Notes: generated by a model not told the origin, from the letters alone. A stretch of DNA of 64,000 nt from Hoeflea_A sp965228435 (GCA_965228435.1 OZ245818.1:3968001-4032000), one strand, 5' to 3'. Positions 38,318 to 48,124 are shown, numbered from the stretch's first letter. Made by a program: numbers and translations.

Positions 38318-38925
38318 CACAAGAGCCCCTCTGCCGCCATTGCCGCCTGAGTGGACGGACGGTCCGCTATTCTCTTCCAGTAGGTCCGGAGATTTGGCCA
38401 TTGTGAGAGGTCTATCGCCTTGAAGTTGGCCCAGTTGACCAGAACGAATGTATAGGCGTCAGCCACCGAAAAACGGTTTTCAACCAGGTATTCGCGACCA
38501 TCGGTCAGCACCGCTTCCAGATGGTCGAACTTGGCGGAGACTTTGCGGGCTGCGGCTGCTCTTTCCGAATCCGATGAACCGCTCGCGAACAGTGGGCTCC
38601 AGGCCTTGTGGAGTTCCGCTGCAGCGAAGTTCAGGAATTGCTGCACCCTGGCCCTTTCGAGCGATCCCGGCGGTGGCGCGTACGCCTTTTCCGGATGGTT
38701 ATCCGCGATGTATTGCAGGATCGCGACGCCCTCGCTGAGATAAGCTCCAGAGTTGACTTCCAAAGCAGGCACATACCCGTTCGGACTGATCTTGCGGAAA
38801 TCCAACCCGGATTCGGTCCGTCCGGCCTCGGTATCGACAGCCTCGATCTCGAAGGCCTCGCCGACTTCCTGCAGCATGATGTGGCTGGCAAGGGAGCAGG
38901 CTCCCGGTTTGTAGAAGAGTTTCAT
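38317..38925 (-). CDS. gstA: Glutathione S-transferase (beta-class like)
   Basis: A 202-residue enzyme. The N-terminal thioredoxin-like domain begins MKLFYKPGACSLASHIMLQE, with Cys10 in the beta-class position, and NGYVPALEVNSGAYLSEG supplies the cis-Pro and glutathione loop. The all-helical C-terminal domain has FSVADAYTFVLVNWA. It is the first gene of the operon and is divergent from a LysR regulator. The ATG at 38925 is preferred over one at 38940. Confidence 0.94.
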   Translation of the reverse strand: MKLFYKPGACSLASHIMLQEVGEAFEIEAVDTEAGRTESGLDFRKISPNGYVPALEVNSGAYLSEGVAILQYIADNHPEKAYAPPPGSLERARVQQFLNFAAAELHKAWSPLFASGSSDSERAAAARKVSAKFDHLEAVLTDGREYLVENRFSVADAYTFVLVNWANFKAIDLSQWPNLRTYWKRIADRPSTQAAMAAEGLL

Positions 38926-39003
38926 AATTGGCTCCTTCATTGAGTGACGAGCCTTAGATACGCATACAGTCGGACAATTGATAATATTGAGTTTTCATGA
39001 TTA

Positions 39004-39022
39004 TGATCGAATATATAGATCA
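39004..39022. promoter_or_regulatory. LysR-type operator (ATC-N9-GAT) between gstA and lysR
   Basis: TGATC at 39004-39008 and GATCA at 39018-39022 are perfect inverted repeats 9 bases apart, containing ATC-N9-GAT, a known LysR-type box. It sits 8 bases before the regulator start at 39030 and about 80 bases from the divergent gstA start, as expected for autorepression and activation of the operon. Confidence 0.6.
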
Positions 39023-39029
39023 AATATGG

Positions 39030-39911
39030 ATGAGCGAGATGACCCTGGACCAACTTGTCGCTTTGGATGCCATCATTGCCACGGGCACCTTCCGGGCAGC
39101 CGCTGACCGTTTGCATAAGGCGCAATCAGCCGTCAGTCATCAGATCCGCAAACTCGAAGCTGAACTCAACTTTGACCTGTTCTCGAGGGATGAGTATCGG
39201 CCGCGTCTGACACCCGAGGGCGAGGTGTTTTTCCGGGAAACGACACGCGTCCTTGAGCAGGTGCGCAGATTGAAGGCGACCGCTGCTGGTCTGCGCAGCG
39301 AGCAGGAGCCAGTGATTACCATCGCGATGACTGCGACCATGTCGCTTGATCCGATCCTGAGTGTTCTTGGCCAGGTCGGCCAGGCTTATCCAAGCACCCA
39401 CATCCGCGTTGCGACGGAAATGATGGGCGGTCCCCTGGCGAGACTGATGGCGGGCGAAGCAGACCTGATCATAGCTGGCCTTGAAGGTGTTCCCCTCGAC
39501 GAAGTTGAAACGCTGCCCGTCGGAGCGATTACGATCCGGCCGGTGGCAAGCCCCAGTTTTCCAGCCTCGCAGCGCAAGGGGGTCCGTTCAAAACGAGAGA
39601 TGCAAACCTACACCCAGGTGGTCGTGTCCGGCACCGGCGGACAAGACTACGATCAAAGCCGCGACCTGCTGTCGGGTGGCCAGCGTTGGACCGTTTCCGA
39701 TTTTGAAGCAAAGAAAACCGTCATCAAGGCTGGTCTTGGATGGGGTGGCATCCCCGAGCACCGGATGGAGCCTGAACTCCAATCCGGGGACCTTGTGCCT
39801 CTCAGCGTTGAAGGTTACCCGCCACGTCATACCGAGATATTTGCGATACGGCGTCGGGATCAACCCATGGGCAAGGTCATGTCAGATATTTGGACGGCCC
39901 TTGGCGCCTGA
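39030..39911 (+). CDS. LysR-family transcriptional regulator
   Basis: A 293-residue regulator with MTLDQLVALDAIIATGTF, RAAADRLHKAQSAVSHQI as its DNA-binding domain and a C-terminal effector domain. It is divergent from the GST operon and probably senses an electrophile or aromatic compound whose detoxification the operon performs. An ATG at 38997 would add 11 residues through the putative operator and is not preferred. Confidence 0.92.
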   Translation: MSEMTLDQLVALDAIIATGTFRAAADRLHKAQSAVSHQIRKLEAELNFDLFSRDEYRPRLTPEGEVFFRETTRVLEQVRRLKATAAGLRSEQEPVITIAMTATMSLDPILSVLGQVGQAYPSTHIRVATEMMGGPLARLMAGEADLIIAGLEGVPLDEVETLPVGAITIRPVASPSFPASQRKGVRSKREMQTYTQVVVSGTGGQDYDQSRDLLSGGQRWTVSDFEAKKTVIKAGLGWGGIPEHRMEPELQSGDLVPLSVEGYPPRHTEIFAIRRRDQPMGKVMSDIWTALGA

Positions 39912-40035
39912 TCTTCTGATTGTTATGGATAGCCGATACGCAGAGGCTCATTCGGCACTCCATCATCAGGCGACAGCCGCTATAGCCAACAAAACCCGCT
40001 TCCGCAGCTGCCTCGTTTTCGGCCCGGCGGGACCG

Positions 40036-41091
40036 TTAGTTTTCGCTACCACTCGCGTTTTGGATGGCTTTCAGGAAGGCATCCAGCAATGCGGTTCCTT
40101 CATCCCCGAGTTGGTCGGCAATCAAAGCCCGTGTGACCGGTTGGGTATTCTCCCTAAAGGCCGTCATTTCGCTTTCGGTGGGATAGTATATCTCCATTTG
40201 ACTGCCCAAGGCGGCGAGATGAGCGCCCATCTGTGATGCAGCCAACGCGCGGCTCGCTTCGGTCCCCTTGCTTGCGGCCTGCTCAACCACGCGCCGCTCG
40301 CTTTCAGACAGCCCGTCGAGAAAAGCCTGGTTCATGACCCAGAAGTAGGGAGTGTAGAAGTGGTTTGTCACCGTGGCAAAGCGCTGGATGTCGTCGAGAT
40401 GGGCAAAGCGAATGATCGCCGCCGGATTCATCTGACCATCCACGACGCGGGCCTCAATGGAGGTTTCGAGGTCCCCCCACGGAATGGCCACCGGCGTAGC
40501 GCCCAGGCTTCGCACGAAGGCCTTGTGACTCTCGAGGTCCATCGTCCGGATGCGCAGCCCCTCCACATCCGCGGGACTGCGGACTGCCCGATCATTGTTG
40601 GTCAAAACGAAGAGGCCGCCCGTGTCCAGCAACCCCAGAAGGGCCAGGTCGGTTTCCTTGGCAAAATCCTCTGCCAGCAATGCGCCGAACGGGCCGTCGA
40701 ACACCGCATAGGTTTCTTTGAGATCTTGCCAGGCGAATGGGAAATCCAGCACGCTCACGCGGGGATAGATCCCGCTGACGCCGCCGACGGATGCGATGGC
40801 GGTCTGGATGACGCCTTTGCGCACCAGTTCCAGGGCGCTTTTGTCGTTGCCGACCTGGCCTTCCGGAAAGATCTCGACCCGTATTGAACCGTCCGACAGG
40901 GCTTCGACGGACTCCTTGAATGCGACGGCAGCTGCAGCGGTGGCCGTATCATTCGGATCATTGTTGTTCTGGTGAGTCAGGTAGATGATCTTGGGCTCCG
41001 CCGCTCGAACCGGGCTCGCAAGGGCAAACAGCGCGAACGCCAAAAGGACTGCAACGCCTAACTTCGGCATATCAAACCTATTTCGTGTCAT
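40036..41091 (-). CDS. TRAP-type solute-binding protein (DctP family), orphan
   Basis: A 351-residue periplasmic receptor with signal peptide (KLGVAVLLAFALFALASPVRA-A). DctP-family marks include FPEGQVGNDKSALELVRKG, GLRIRTMDLESHKAFVRSLG and IPWGDLETSIEARVVDGQ, with the conserved Arg that binds carboxylate ligands in GLRIRTM. No TRAP membrane subunits (DctQ, DctM) lie nearby. The ATG at 41091 overlaps the cyclase stop by 14 bases, so both are translationally coupled; an ATG at 41070 is an alternative start. It may be a ligand sensor for the cyclase rather than a transporter part. Confidence 0.9.
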   Translation of the reverse strand: MTRNRFDMPKLGVAVLLAFALFALASPVRAAEPKIIYLTHQNNNDPNDTATAAAAVAFKESVEALSDGSIRVEIFPEGQVGNDKSALELVRKGVIQTAIASVGGVSGIYPRVSVLDFPFAWQDLKETYAVFDGPFGALLAEDFAKETDLALLGLLDTGGLFVLTNNDRAVRSPADVEGLRIRTMDLESHKAFVRSLGATPVAIPWGDLETSIEARVVDGQMNPAAIIRFAHLDDIQRFATVTNHFYTPYFWVMNQAFLDGLSESERRVVEQAASKGTEASRALAASQMGAHLAALGSQMEIYYPTESEMTAFRENTQPVTRALIADQLGDEGTALLDAFLKAIQNASGSEN

Positions 41092-43189
41092 AGTCGATGA
41101 CACCATCCCAATCGGTCGGCGGTGGGCGAAGGGCAAATTCCTGGCACCGGGCGAGATAGTGTTGGGCAGGACCGTCTTCCGGATACTCCTCCAGGAATCC
41201 CTGAAAGGCCTCGATCGCCTGGTCCCAGTCACGTTTCCCATAAACAGCCATGCAGGCCTCCCAGGCTTTGCATATGCGCTCCTGCCTCGCAGTTGCCGGA
41301 TTTTCGGCCTCGTCGCCGATCTCCCCAAGGAGTTCGTAAACGGTAATGGGGACGGATACGCCCGCCGGCGCGATGATGTCGATGGCCCGCATCAGGAAAC
41401 GCCCGGTGACTTTCTCTGCCACCGTCTCCGTGATCAGGAGTTGCGTGCCGTAGCGTTTGTTGAGACCCTCCACCCGCGAGGCCAGATTCACGGCCGACCC
41501 GAGAGCGGTGTATTGCATACGGTCCACGGAACCGACATTGCCCACCATGACGTCGCCACAGTGCAAGGCGAAACGGGTCGCCACCGGAAACAGGGTCGTT
41601 CCGTCGGCGCCCGCATTGCTGGCATTGAGTTGTCTGCAGGTATTGAGACAGGCGAGGACCGCCTGACAAGCGGTAATGGCGTGGTCCGGATCTTCCTTGG
41701 GCGCATTCCAGAAAGCCATCACGGCATCGCCGATGAACTTGTCGACTGTGCCGTGGTGCCGACGAATGGTGCCGGACACTGCGCTGAAATAGACCGACAA
41801 TTCGGAGAAGATCCGTTCCGGTGTCAGTTTCTCTGACTTGTTGGTGAAGGATTCGATGTCCGAGAACAGCAATGTCAGTTCCCGTTGCTGCCCACCGATC
41901 TGCACTGCGGTGCCAGAGGAAACGATTGAGCGGACAAGGTCCGTGGGAACATAAGCGCCGAAACTTCGGAGGCTGTTCTTCATGCGCTGAACGGCATTGA
42001 CCAGGTCATTGATCTCGATAATGGACGAGTGCAACGAAAAGGTCCCGTCCAGGTCGAAGTTTCGAATGCGCCCCGTTTCTTTGACGACCTGTCTCAGAGG
42101 TGCTGTCAATCGCTTGGACATGACAGAGATGGTGATGATCGCCAGTCCAACAATCAGAGACGCGACCAACAGTACGCGCAGCGTCGTCTGTCTGATTTCG
42201 CTGACGAATTCATTCTGGTCGGCAACAACACCGATAACCCAGGGCTTGTGAAATTCATCCGGAAACGGCTTGAAGGAGGCCATGATCGGAATTGCACCGG
42301 GCAGCGTGAACGTGTTGTCGCCCGTGTCTTCGAAATGATCGATGACACTTGCCATCGCCTCATCATCGATGGGGGCAGGGGATCCGGAAGGTCGGGTGGC
42401 GCTTTCCTGCGATTGCACGATCACGTTTCCTGAACTGTCCAGAACGAATATCCGTCCCCGTTGCCCGACTTTTATGTCGTTCAGATAGACCGCAAAGTCC
42501 TCAAGGGTGATGTCGGCTCCTGCCGTCCCGATGATATTACCGGATCCGGTTGTCGCGACGTGAGAAACCGTCAGCCCAAGCTTGCCGGTGCTTGAAAAGA
42601 AATAGGGGTCGGAGATCGCAATGCTCTTGCTCTCGACGCCTGCGGTGTACCAGGGGCGAACCCGCGGGTCGAATTGCGGCTGTCCGCGTTCCACACCGGT
42701 CACATTGTCCCAGTCGGCGAGATAGACGTAGCTGTCAGCCATATACCCCGGACTGTCATCCAATATGCGAATGGCAAAGCGCGTTTCGGGATCCGGTTTA
42801 GCATTGCTCGGGCCGAAGGAATCGATGCCCTCAATGACCCGGACAACCTGAAAAAAGGCGCCGTCGCTCTCGTATCCGATGAACATGCCATAGAGCTGCG
42901 GCAGAGCGGCAAACTGGTTGTAGAAGAATTGCAGCCCCTTGACCGTTCTCAGGTCGCTGCCACCGCTTTGCGCGAGATGGGCGGCGTTCTCGACCGCACG
43001 GGCCACGGGCGTCAAAAGCCCTTCGAAGCCGCGCACGACGTCCTCGGTGGACCGGTCCATGGCCCGAGATGCTGTGGTCAGGGCCAGCCGGGAATTGCTG
43101 AGATACAGAAATCCAACAATACCCCCGACGAGGGCCAGCATCATCAGCGTGAATGCCGTGGCAATTCCAATGTGGACCCTCAACCTCAC
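41078..43189 (-). CDS. Membrane sensor adenylate cyclase (Cache - HAMP - class III cyclase)
   Basis: A 703-residue protein: membrane helix at 8-30, a periplasmic double-Cache sensor at about 35-325 (with RPWYTAGVESKSIAISDPYF typical of dCache), second helix at 338-357, HAMP-like linker, class III nucleotide cyclase at about 435-620, and a helical tail. Metal ligands are Asp444 (LFSDIESFT) and Asp488 (GDAVMAF). Lys484 and Thr561 (YTALGSAVNLASR) are the adenine-type selectivity residues. Its stop overlaps the start of an orphan TRAP receptor gene, suggesting that periplasmic ligand controls cAMP. Confidence 0.92.
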   Translation of the reverse strand: MRLRVHIGIATAFTLMMLALVGGIVGFLYLSNSRLALTTASRAMDRSTEDVVRGFEGLLTPVARAVENAAHLAQSGGSDLRTVKGLQFFYNQFAALPQLYGMFIGYESDGAFFQVVRVIEGIDSFGPSNAKPDPETRFAIRILDDSPGYMADSYVYLADWDNVTGVERGQPQFDPRVRPWYTAGVESKSIAISDPYFFSSTGKLGLTVSHVATTGSGNIIGTAGADITLEDFAVYLNDIKVGQRGRIFVLDSSGNVIVQSQESATRPSGSPAPIDDEAMASVIDHFEDTGDNTFTLPGAIPIMASFKPFPDEFHKPWVIGVVADQNEFVSEIRQTTLRVLLVASLIVGLAIITISVMSKRLTAPLRQVVKETGRIRNFDLDGTFSLHSSIIEINDLVNAVQRMKNSLRSFGAYVPTDLVRSIVSSGTAVQIGGQQRELTLLFSDIESFTNKSEKLTPERIFSELSVYFSAVSGTIRRHHGTVDKFIGDAVMAFWNAPKEDPDHAITACQAVLACLNTCRQLNASNAGADGTTLFPVATRFALHCGDVMVGNVGSVDRMQYTALGSAVNLASRVEGLNKRYGTQLLITETVAEKVTGRFLMRAIDIIAPAGVSVPITVYELLGEIGDEAENPATARQERICKAWEACMAVYGKRDWDQAIEAFQGFLEEYPEDGPAQHYLARCQEFALRPPPTDWDGVIDYDTK

Positions 43190-43698
43190 TGGCTCTTTTC
43201 TCCCAATTCACCGAATCCTTATTCGACTAATAGTAGAGGCGGAACCAAAGCGTTAACAGTATCGTTGAACAAGGTTATTGGGCCCCAATTGTTTAAGAAG
43301 TGGGAACTATGATGAATATAGTCAGAACACGCTCTGTAGACTGGAGTCCAAGTTCCGATGGCAAGTGAAGCCTTGCCGAGTGGAGTGTTCGCTCTTCCCC
43401 AGTTGCGCATGAACCCGCGTATAACGGGTGTGGTCCAGCGCCTTCACGGTGCTTTACCTCCGTGGTGCGCGCCTTCGGCATTTGCGACTTGGATTTTTTA
43501 AGGGATTTGAGCGTCGATCCTGGCACTCGACGTTCGCCCATCGGTGTTTACCGCCAACCCTCCGCGAGATCTTTCAGACAACCGCGCTGACGCCCCTCCT
43601 GTCCGATGTGAATCCTGTCGGGGGTCGATCGGCGCCGATATTCGCCGACTGCCTGCCCCGCGGTTCTCCATCGAACCACGACAAATTTGATGGAGACG
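43190..43698. other. Intergenic region upstream of the cyclase gene
   Basis: I see no convincing gene on either strand. The cyclase promoter must lie near its right of 43190. A small hairpin ACCCG/CGGGT is at 43413-43429. Short open frames here have no recognisable motif. Confidence 0.5.
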
Positions 43699-45252
43699 TC
43701 ATCCCCTCAATTGCTTGAAAACCCGAGGATCTACACTGGCGGCACAGAGTATCCCGCCCCACAGTGCGCCCTGAATGCCCTGGCTGACGACGTCCTGCCC
43801 GGAGAGATAGAGGCCTTCGATCGGCGTCTTGGCTTGAAGCGCATTGCTCAACACCCGTTGAGGTGTTCCGTCCAGCCCGTAGAAGCGACCCTCATGGTGA
43901 CCTGTGATTGAGGCTGTCGCCAAGGGCGTGGAAAGCTCTCGAAGAACCACGAGCTCAGCCAAGTCCGGAAAATTTGCTTTGAACAGGGCGAACATCTTTT
44001 CTTCCACCTGCTGTTTGAAGGCCTGGTAGTCTTGGCCACGATCGCCCGAGGGAACGTCCGCCCAGCGAGCGACCACGCTCCAATCGGTCCAGGTCACCAC
44101 CTCGCCCACATGTTTTTGCGATGGGCCCGGATCGTGGGCCGGATCCTTCAAAGATGCGAAAGAGACAAAGAAACCGGGTGGTGTTCCTTCCGGTGCGGTG
44201 TCCCACACCGCGTCGATCTCACCCTCCGGATAGAACCAATGGTTTGACCGCGTCGCGCCGGCCTTTTCCACGTCGCCCTCGAATCCCAGGAACAGGCTGA
44301 AGTGTGCAATGGACGGGGGCAGGGCCTGTATTTCACTGATCCACTCTTTGGGACCAAAGCCGGAGGGCAGCAAATTGTCGACTGTCTCGCGCGCACCAAC
44401 ATTGGATATGACCACGGTTGAAGGGATGTTCCTTCCATCGGAGGTGTGCACACCGACCACCTTATCGCCGTCGATCAAAAGCTCCTCAACCTCGACTCCG
44501 GCGCGCGCTTCTCCACCCGCTTCGGTGAGTGTTGGAATGATATGCTCGGCAAACGCTTTCCCACCGCCGACCGGATACCAAGCGCCACTTTTCAGATAGG
44601 ACCCGCACACCAAGGCATGGATACCGAAACTCGCTTTGTGGGGCCGACCTCCGCAATCACCCCATTGCGCGGTGAAGGCTGCAACAAGGTCCGGATTTTT
44701 CGTAATGCTGTCGACAACCTCCTGCGTTGTGCGCTTGCACCATTTGTCGATGGCGCGATGGTTCCACCACTCAATCATATGGCCGACGAAGTCGGGCATG
44801 GCACGTGTTGATGCCATCGTGTACATAACGTCCCGCGCTTCCCGAAGCGCTGAAATCCATGCCTCGATCGCATCGGCCTCATCGGGGAACCGGTCCTTCA
44901 AGTCGAGCTCTTGAGCCTCGAAAGGGCGCGACAGTGCGATCGGCGGGGCGTCTTTCAGATGGAGGTTGTCATAAACCGACCCCATCGATTCAAACTCCAT
45001 GGGCTTGTGCGCCAGCCAATCGATCAATGCCCGTTCACGGTCTTCGGGACCAACGCAGCCCAGGTAGTGGATTCCCGCGTCCCAGGTGAATCCGTCGCGC
45101 GAGAAGCTGTGCGTCAGCCCCCCCAGCACCTTGTACTGCTCCAGAAGCAGGACTTTGTGGCCCGTTTTCGCCAATGCCGCCGCCGCTGTCATTCCTCCCA
45201 TGCCTGATCCGATGACGATGGCATCCCAATGTGTCTGTTCAATCCCTGTCAT
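43699..45252 (-). CDS. FAD-dependent oxidoreductase, phytoene desaturase / retinol saturase-like
   Basis: A 517-residue flavoprotein. The N-terminal dinucleotide-binding motif is DAIVIGSGMGGMTAAAALA, followed by LLLEQYKVLGGLTHSF, and the C-terminal FAD-contact segment is GLYLSGQDVVSQGIQGALWG. The arrangement matches the phytoene desaturase superfamily; the FTWDAGIHYLG segment is like all-trans-retinol 13,14-reductases. The substrate is likely an isoprenoid or polyunsaturated molecule. It lies 17 bases downstream of the lactonase-like gene. Confidence 0.88.
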   Translation of the reverse strand: MTGIEQTHWDAIVIGSGMGGMTAAAALAKTGHKVLLLEQYKVLGGLTHSFSRDGFTWDAGIHYLGCVGPEDRERALIDWLAHKPMEFESMGSVYDNLHLKDAPPIALSRPFEAQELDLKDRFPDEADAIEAWISALREARDVMYTMASTRAMPDFVGHMIEWWNHRAIDKWCKRTTQEVVDSITKNPDLVAAFTAQWGDCGGRPHKASFGIHALVCGSYLKSGAWYPVGGGKAFAEHIIPTLTEAGGEARAGVEVEELLIDGDKVVGVHTSDGRNIPSTVVISNVGARETVDNLLPSGFGPKEWISEIQALPPSIAHFSLFLGFEGDVEKAGATRSNHWFYPEGEIDAVWDTAPEGTPPGFFVSFASLKDPAHDPGPSQKHVGEVVTWTDWSVVARWADVPSGDRGQDYQAFKQQVEEKMFALFKANFPDLAELVVLRELSTPLATASITGHHEGRFYGLDGTPQRVLSNALQAKTPIEGLYLSGQDVVSQGIQGALWGGILCAASVDPRVFKQLRG

Positions 45253-45269
45253 ATTGACCTCCTCCCAAA

Positions 45270-46175
45270 TTAAGCGTCGATCATGCCTTTGGCTCGAGCC
45301 ACGGCGTCTTCGGCCTTGAAGTCATGGGATGCAACGATCGCCAGCCTCGGCAGGCGGTCCTTCATTCGCTGGACCTTGGCGTAAGAGGTCAGCAATGCCT
45401 GCCGATCGCCGGTGCCCGGCACCTTGTTCTTTTCAAGCAGGGTCGTTTCATACGTCAGATCGCCAACCAGAAGGATCGGGTCCCAACCGGGTTGGCGGAT
45501 GAGCAGTGACATGGAGCCCGGGGTGTGTCCGGGTGTTGGCAGCAGAATCAGACTGCCGTCTCCTGTGATATCGTAGACGCCATCAAATCCGTCGAACAAG
45601 GGATCGTCCGTAGTCTCGAACGAGATTTGTTGCCATTTCGCGGCCGGAATTTCGATATGCTCGCGCAGGATCCACTCGCGCTCCGGGTGAGGTTCGGAGA
45701 GGATGGCCCACTCTCTGGCACTCACCAAAAGATCAGCTTTGGGGATTTGCGCGATACCACCAACGTGATCGAAATGTAGGTGTGAGATCACCGCGGTGAC
45801 AATGTCATCTGGAGCGAAACCGCATTCGCGCAACACATGATCGATGCGATCCATTTTTGTTACATGGAATCGAAAGATCCTCGGTAGGAGAAAGCGCCCG
45901 ACGGACTGCTTGATGTAACCTTTGTCGGACGTGATCCTGGGATCGATTCCGGTGTCGAACAAAACGCATCCGTCGCGGTGTTCGATCAGGAAGCACTGCA
46001 AAGGCAGGGGTACCCAGCTTCGGCCGAAGAAAATCCACCAGAGCCCTGGCAACCGGCTGCCGAAACGGTGCTCCCTGTGCTGTTCAGCACTCCCGCATTG
46101 CAGAACCCGGACGGATGCAATCGGGGAACTGTGGCTTGGTGGAGGTGGCGGGGCAGCCCTTTGGGTGGTGGACAT
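45270..46175 (-). CDS. Metallo-beta-lactamase fold hydrolase, N-acyl-homoserine lactonase-like
   Basis: A 301-residue protein with the dinuclear zinc motif HLHFDH at residues 132-137, a conserved PTPGHTPGSMSLLI ligand segment and the final SHDF. The FDTGIDPR segment and lack of a signal peptide match AttM/AiiA-type lactonases, so it may open acyl-homoserine lactones or other gamma-lactones. The ribosome-binding site is poor and there is a Pro-rich stretch at residues 9-14, so the true start could lie slightly downstream. About 295 bases without a gene separate it from the SnoaL-like gene. Confidence 0.85.
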   Translation of the reverse strand: MSTTQRAAPPPPPSHSSPIASVRVLQCGSAEQHREHRFGSRLPGLWWIFFGRSWVPLPLQCFLIEHRDGCVLFDTGIDPRITSDKGYIKQSVGRFLLPRIFRFHVTKMDRIDHVLRECGFAPDDIVTAVISHLHFDHVGGIAQIPKADLLVSAREWAILSEPHPEREWILREHIEIPAAKWQQISFETTDDPLFDGFDGVYDITGDGSLILLPTPGHTPGSMSLLIRQPGWDPILLVGDLTYETTLLEKNKVPGTGDRQALLTSYAKVQRMKDRLPRLAIVASHDFKAEDAVARAKGMIDA

Positions 46176-46470
46176 GATAAAATTCGCAATCTTGTTAGCG
46201 ACGCTATTCGATTTCCGCGAAGTCGCCAGGGCAATGGTATTCTCATTGCGCTTTGGGCCATTTGAGCTTCGTCAAAAACCCGGAGCAGTTGCACATTCAC
46301 CGAATGCCGGATCGCTTCTCAGAAGGGAGAGTGGCTTCGGCTCGTCACCGCCAGCCTTCCGTTGGCAAAACTTGGTTCGAACGAGGGCGGTTGGAAGCCA
46401 AGATCGGGTCAGGATGCATCCGGCCAAATTTTCGCGCTTTGCTGCCGGATTGCGATACCAAACCACTGTC

Positions 46471-46878
46471 TCATCCAGTGGCTTTCTGGTTGTCCTCCAG
46501 GACCGTCATCGTGTGAATGGCTGGAATGTCCCAAGCCTCGACAAATCGGCCATCAACAACCCGCCAAACGACCACTGCATCAAGAGCAGTCGGCTGACCC
46601 TGCCTGACCATAGTATCCCTGACATGAACGACCACCAGTTCATCTCCCATGGCTGAAGCAGAAAGCGGAGATATCTTGAAAGTCCCTCCGCTCATGCCGC
46701 CGATTTTTTGGAAGAATGTTTCGAGCCCCTCCACACCGATATAGTCGCCATGAATGTCAGGCAGCGCGGGATTGAAATAGTGCCAGACAAAGTCCTTTGC
46801 GAACATGTCGGCTGCCCCCGCCAGATCCTGCAGGTTCAGCTTTGAAAGCAAAGCGATGTTTGGATGTTTCCCGCTCAT
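46471..46878 (-). CDS. SnoaL-like / NTF2-fold protein
   Basis: A 135-residue NTF2-fold protein (LSKLNLQDLAGAADMFAKDFV, WHYFNPALPDIHGDYIGVEG, VDGRFVEAWDIPAIH). Relatives are polyketide cyclases, limonene-1,2-epoxide hydrolase-like enzymes or isomerases. The frame is open to 46959; I prefer ATG 46878, which gives MSGKHPN and the usual length. It is divergent from the Acg-type gene. Confidence 0.8.
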   Translation of the reverse strand: MSGKHPNIALLSKLNLQDLAGAADMFAKDFVWHYFNPALPDIHGDYIGVEGLETFFQKIGGMSGGTFKISPLSASAMGDELVVVHVRDTMVRQGQPTALDAVVVWRVVDGRFVEAWDIPAIHTMTVLEDNQKATG

Positions 46879-47019
46879 TCCGAAGCTCGACGGTTCTTCA
46901 ATGGATGGTTCGCGCGGAACGATATCGAAATCGACGCTGATCGGATTGATGTCGATCAATCTCGCTCCGAGCCATCCGATCTAAGATTTCGGCAGGACTA
47001 GAATGGAGGTTGTGCGAGT

Positions 47020-48105
47020 ATGCTGTCACGCCGAACTCTGATTGCGTCCAGCTTATCCGTGGCGGCTCTTGGAGCGCTTGGCTATCGTTTTTGGCCACGA
47101 TTGGACGGATACCGTGATGAACTGAACCGTCAACGACGGCTCCTTTCCGGTGATCTGACTCTTCGGGAAGCCGTCAGAATGGCGACGCTCGCAGCCAACG
47201 GCCACAATACGCAGCCCTGGAAATTCCGTTTGCATGAGGGGCGTGTGGAAATTCTTCCTGACCTTAGGCGTCGCACGGAGGTTGTCGATCCCGATGATCA
47301 TCACCTCTATGTCAGTTTGGGATGTGCTGCAGAAAACCTCACTATCGCTGCCCGTGCGCATGGTCGACATGCGGATGTGACGCTTGAGGATGGACCGGAG
47401 ACAAAGATCGACATCGCATTGACCAGGGGAACAGCGGGCTACGACGCACTTTACGAAGCCATTCCTCATCGACAGTCGACCCGATCGGTCTATGATGGTC
47501 GTCCGGTCGCCCGAGACGATATCGCCCTACTTGCAGCAGCTGCAAAACAAGACGGTGTATCGGTGCTCTTTTTCACCGAACCGGAACAGCGAGACGCAAT
47601 TTCTGAGTTCGTCGCCGAAGGCAACAGCGCCCAGATGGATGATCCGGCTTTTGTGGCGGAGTTGCGCAAGTGGCTACGATTCAGTCCCAACCGGGCCGTT
47701 GCAACAGGTGATGGGCTTTTTAGCGCCTGCTCCGGCAACCCGGTCGCGCCGGAGTGGATCGGCAGTCGCCTTTTTGAAACGTTTTTCACCAAGCACGCTG
47801 AGAACGCGAAATATCTGGACCATATCCGATCTTCAGCAGGTGTCGCTGTTTTCATTGGCGAGCGGCCTGATCCCGTACACTGGATCAAGGTCGGCATGAG
47901 CTTCGAACGCTTTGCGCTTCAGGCGACGGCGCTGGGAATCAGGAACGCTCATATCAATCAACCGATCGAAGTGCCTTCGCTCAGGTCCGAGTTCGCTCGC
48001 TGGCTGGGGATGGCCGATGCTCGGCCTGATCTTGTTGTGCGGTTTGGCCGGGCGCCTGCGTTACCCATGTCCTTACGGCGACCGGTTGACGATGTGATCG
48101 TTTAA
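47020..48105 (+). CDS. Acg-family FMN-binding oxidoreductase (nitroreductase superfamily), Tat signal
   Basis: A 361-residue protein with a twin-Arg-like start (SRRTLIASSLSVAALGALGY), then the nitroreductase-fold motifs ATLAANGHNTQPWKFR and IPHRQSTRSVYDGRPV typical of Acg proteins. Acg homologs bind FMN and lack normal nitroreductase activity in mycobacteria, where they may store flavin. Function here is unknown. The next gene begins about 20 bases on. Confidence 0.85.
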   Translation: MLSRRTLIASSLSVAALGALGYRFWPRLDGYRDELNRQRRLLSGDLTLREAVRMATLAANGHNTQPWKFRLHEGRVEILPDLRRRTEVVDPDDHHLYVSLGCAAENLTIAARAHGRHADVTLEDGPETKIDIALTRGTAGYDALYEAIPHRQSTRSVYDGRPVARDDIALLAAAAKQDGVSVLFFTEPEQRDAISEFVAEGNSAQMDDPAFVAELRKWLRFSPNRAVATGDGLFSACSGNPVAPEWIGSRLFETFFTKHAENAKYLDHIRSSAGVAVFIGERPDPVHWIKVGMSFERFALQATALGIRNAHINQPIEVPSLRSEFARWLGMADARPDLVVRFGRAPALPMSLRRPVDDVIV

Positions 48106-48124
48106 ACAACACGGGAGTGATATC

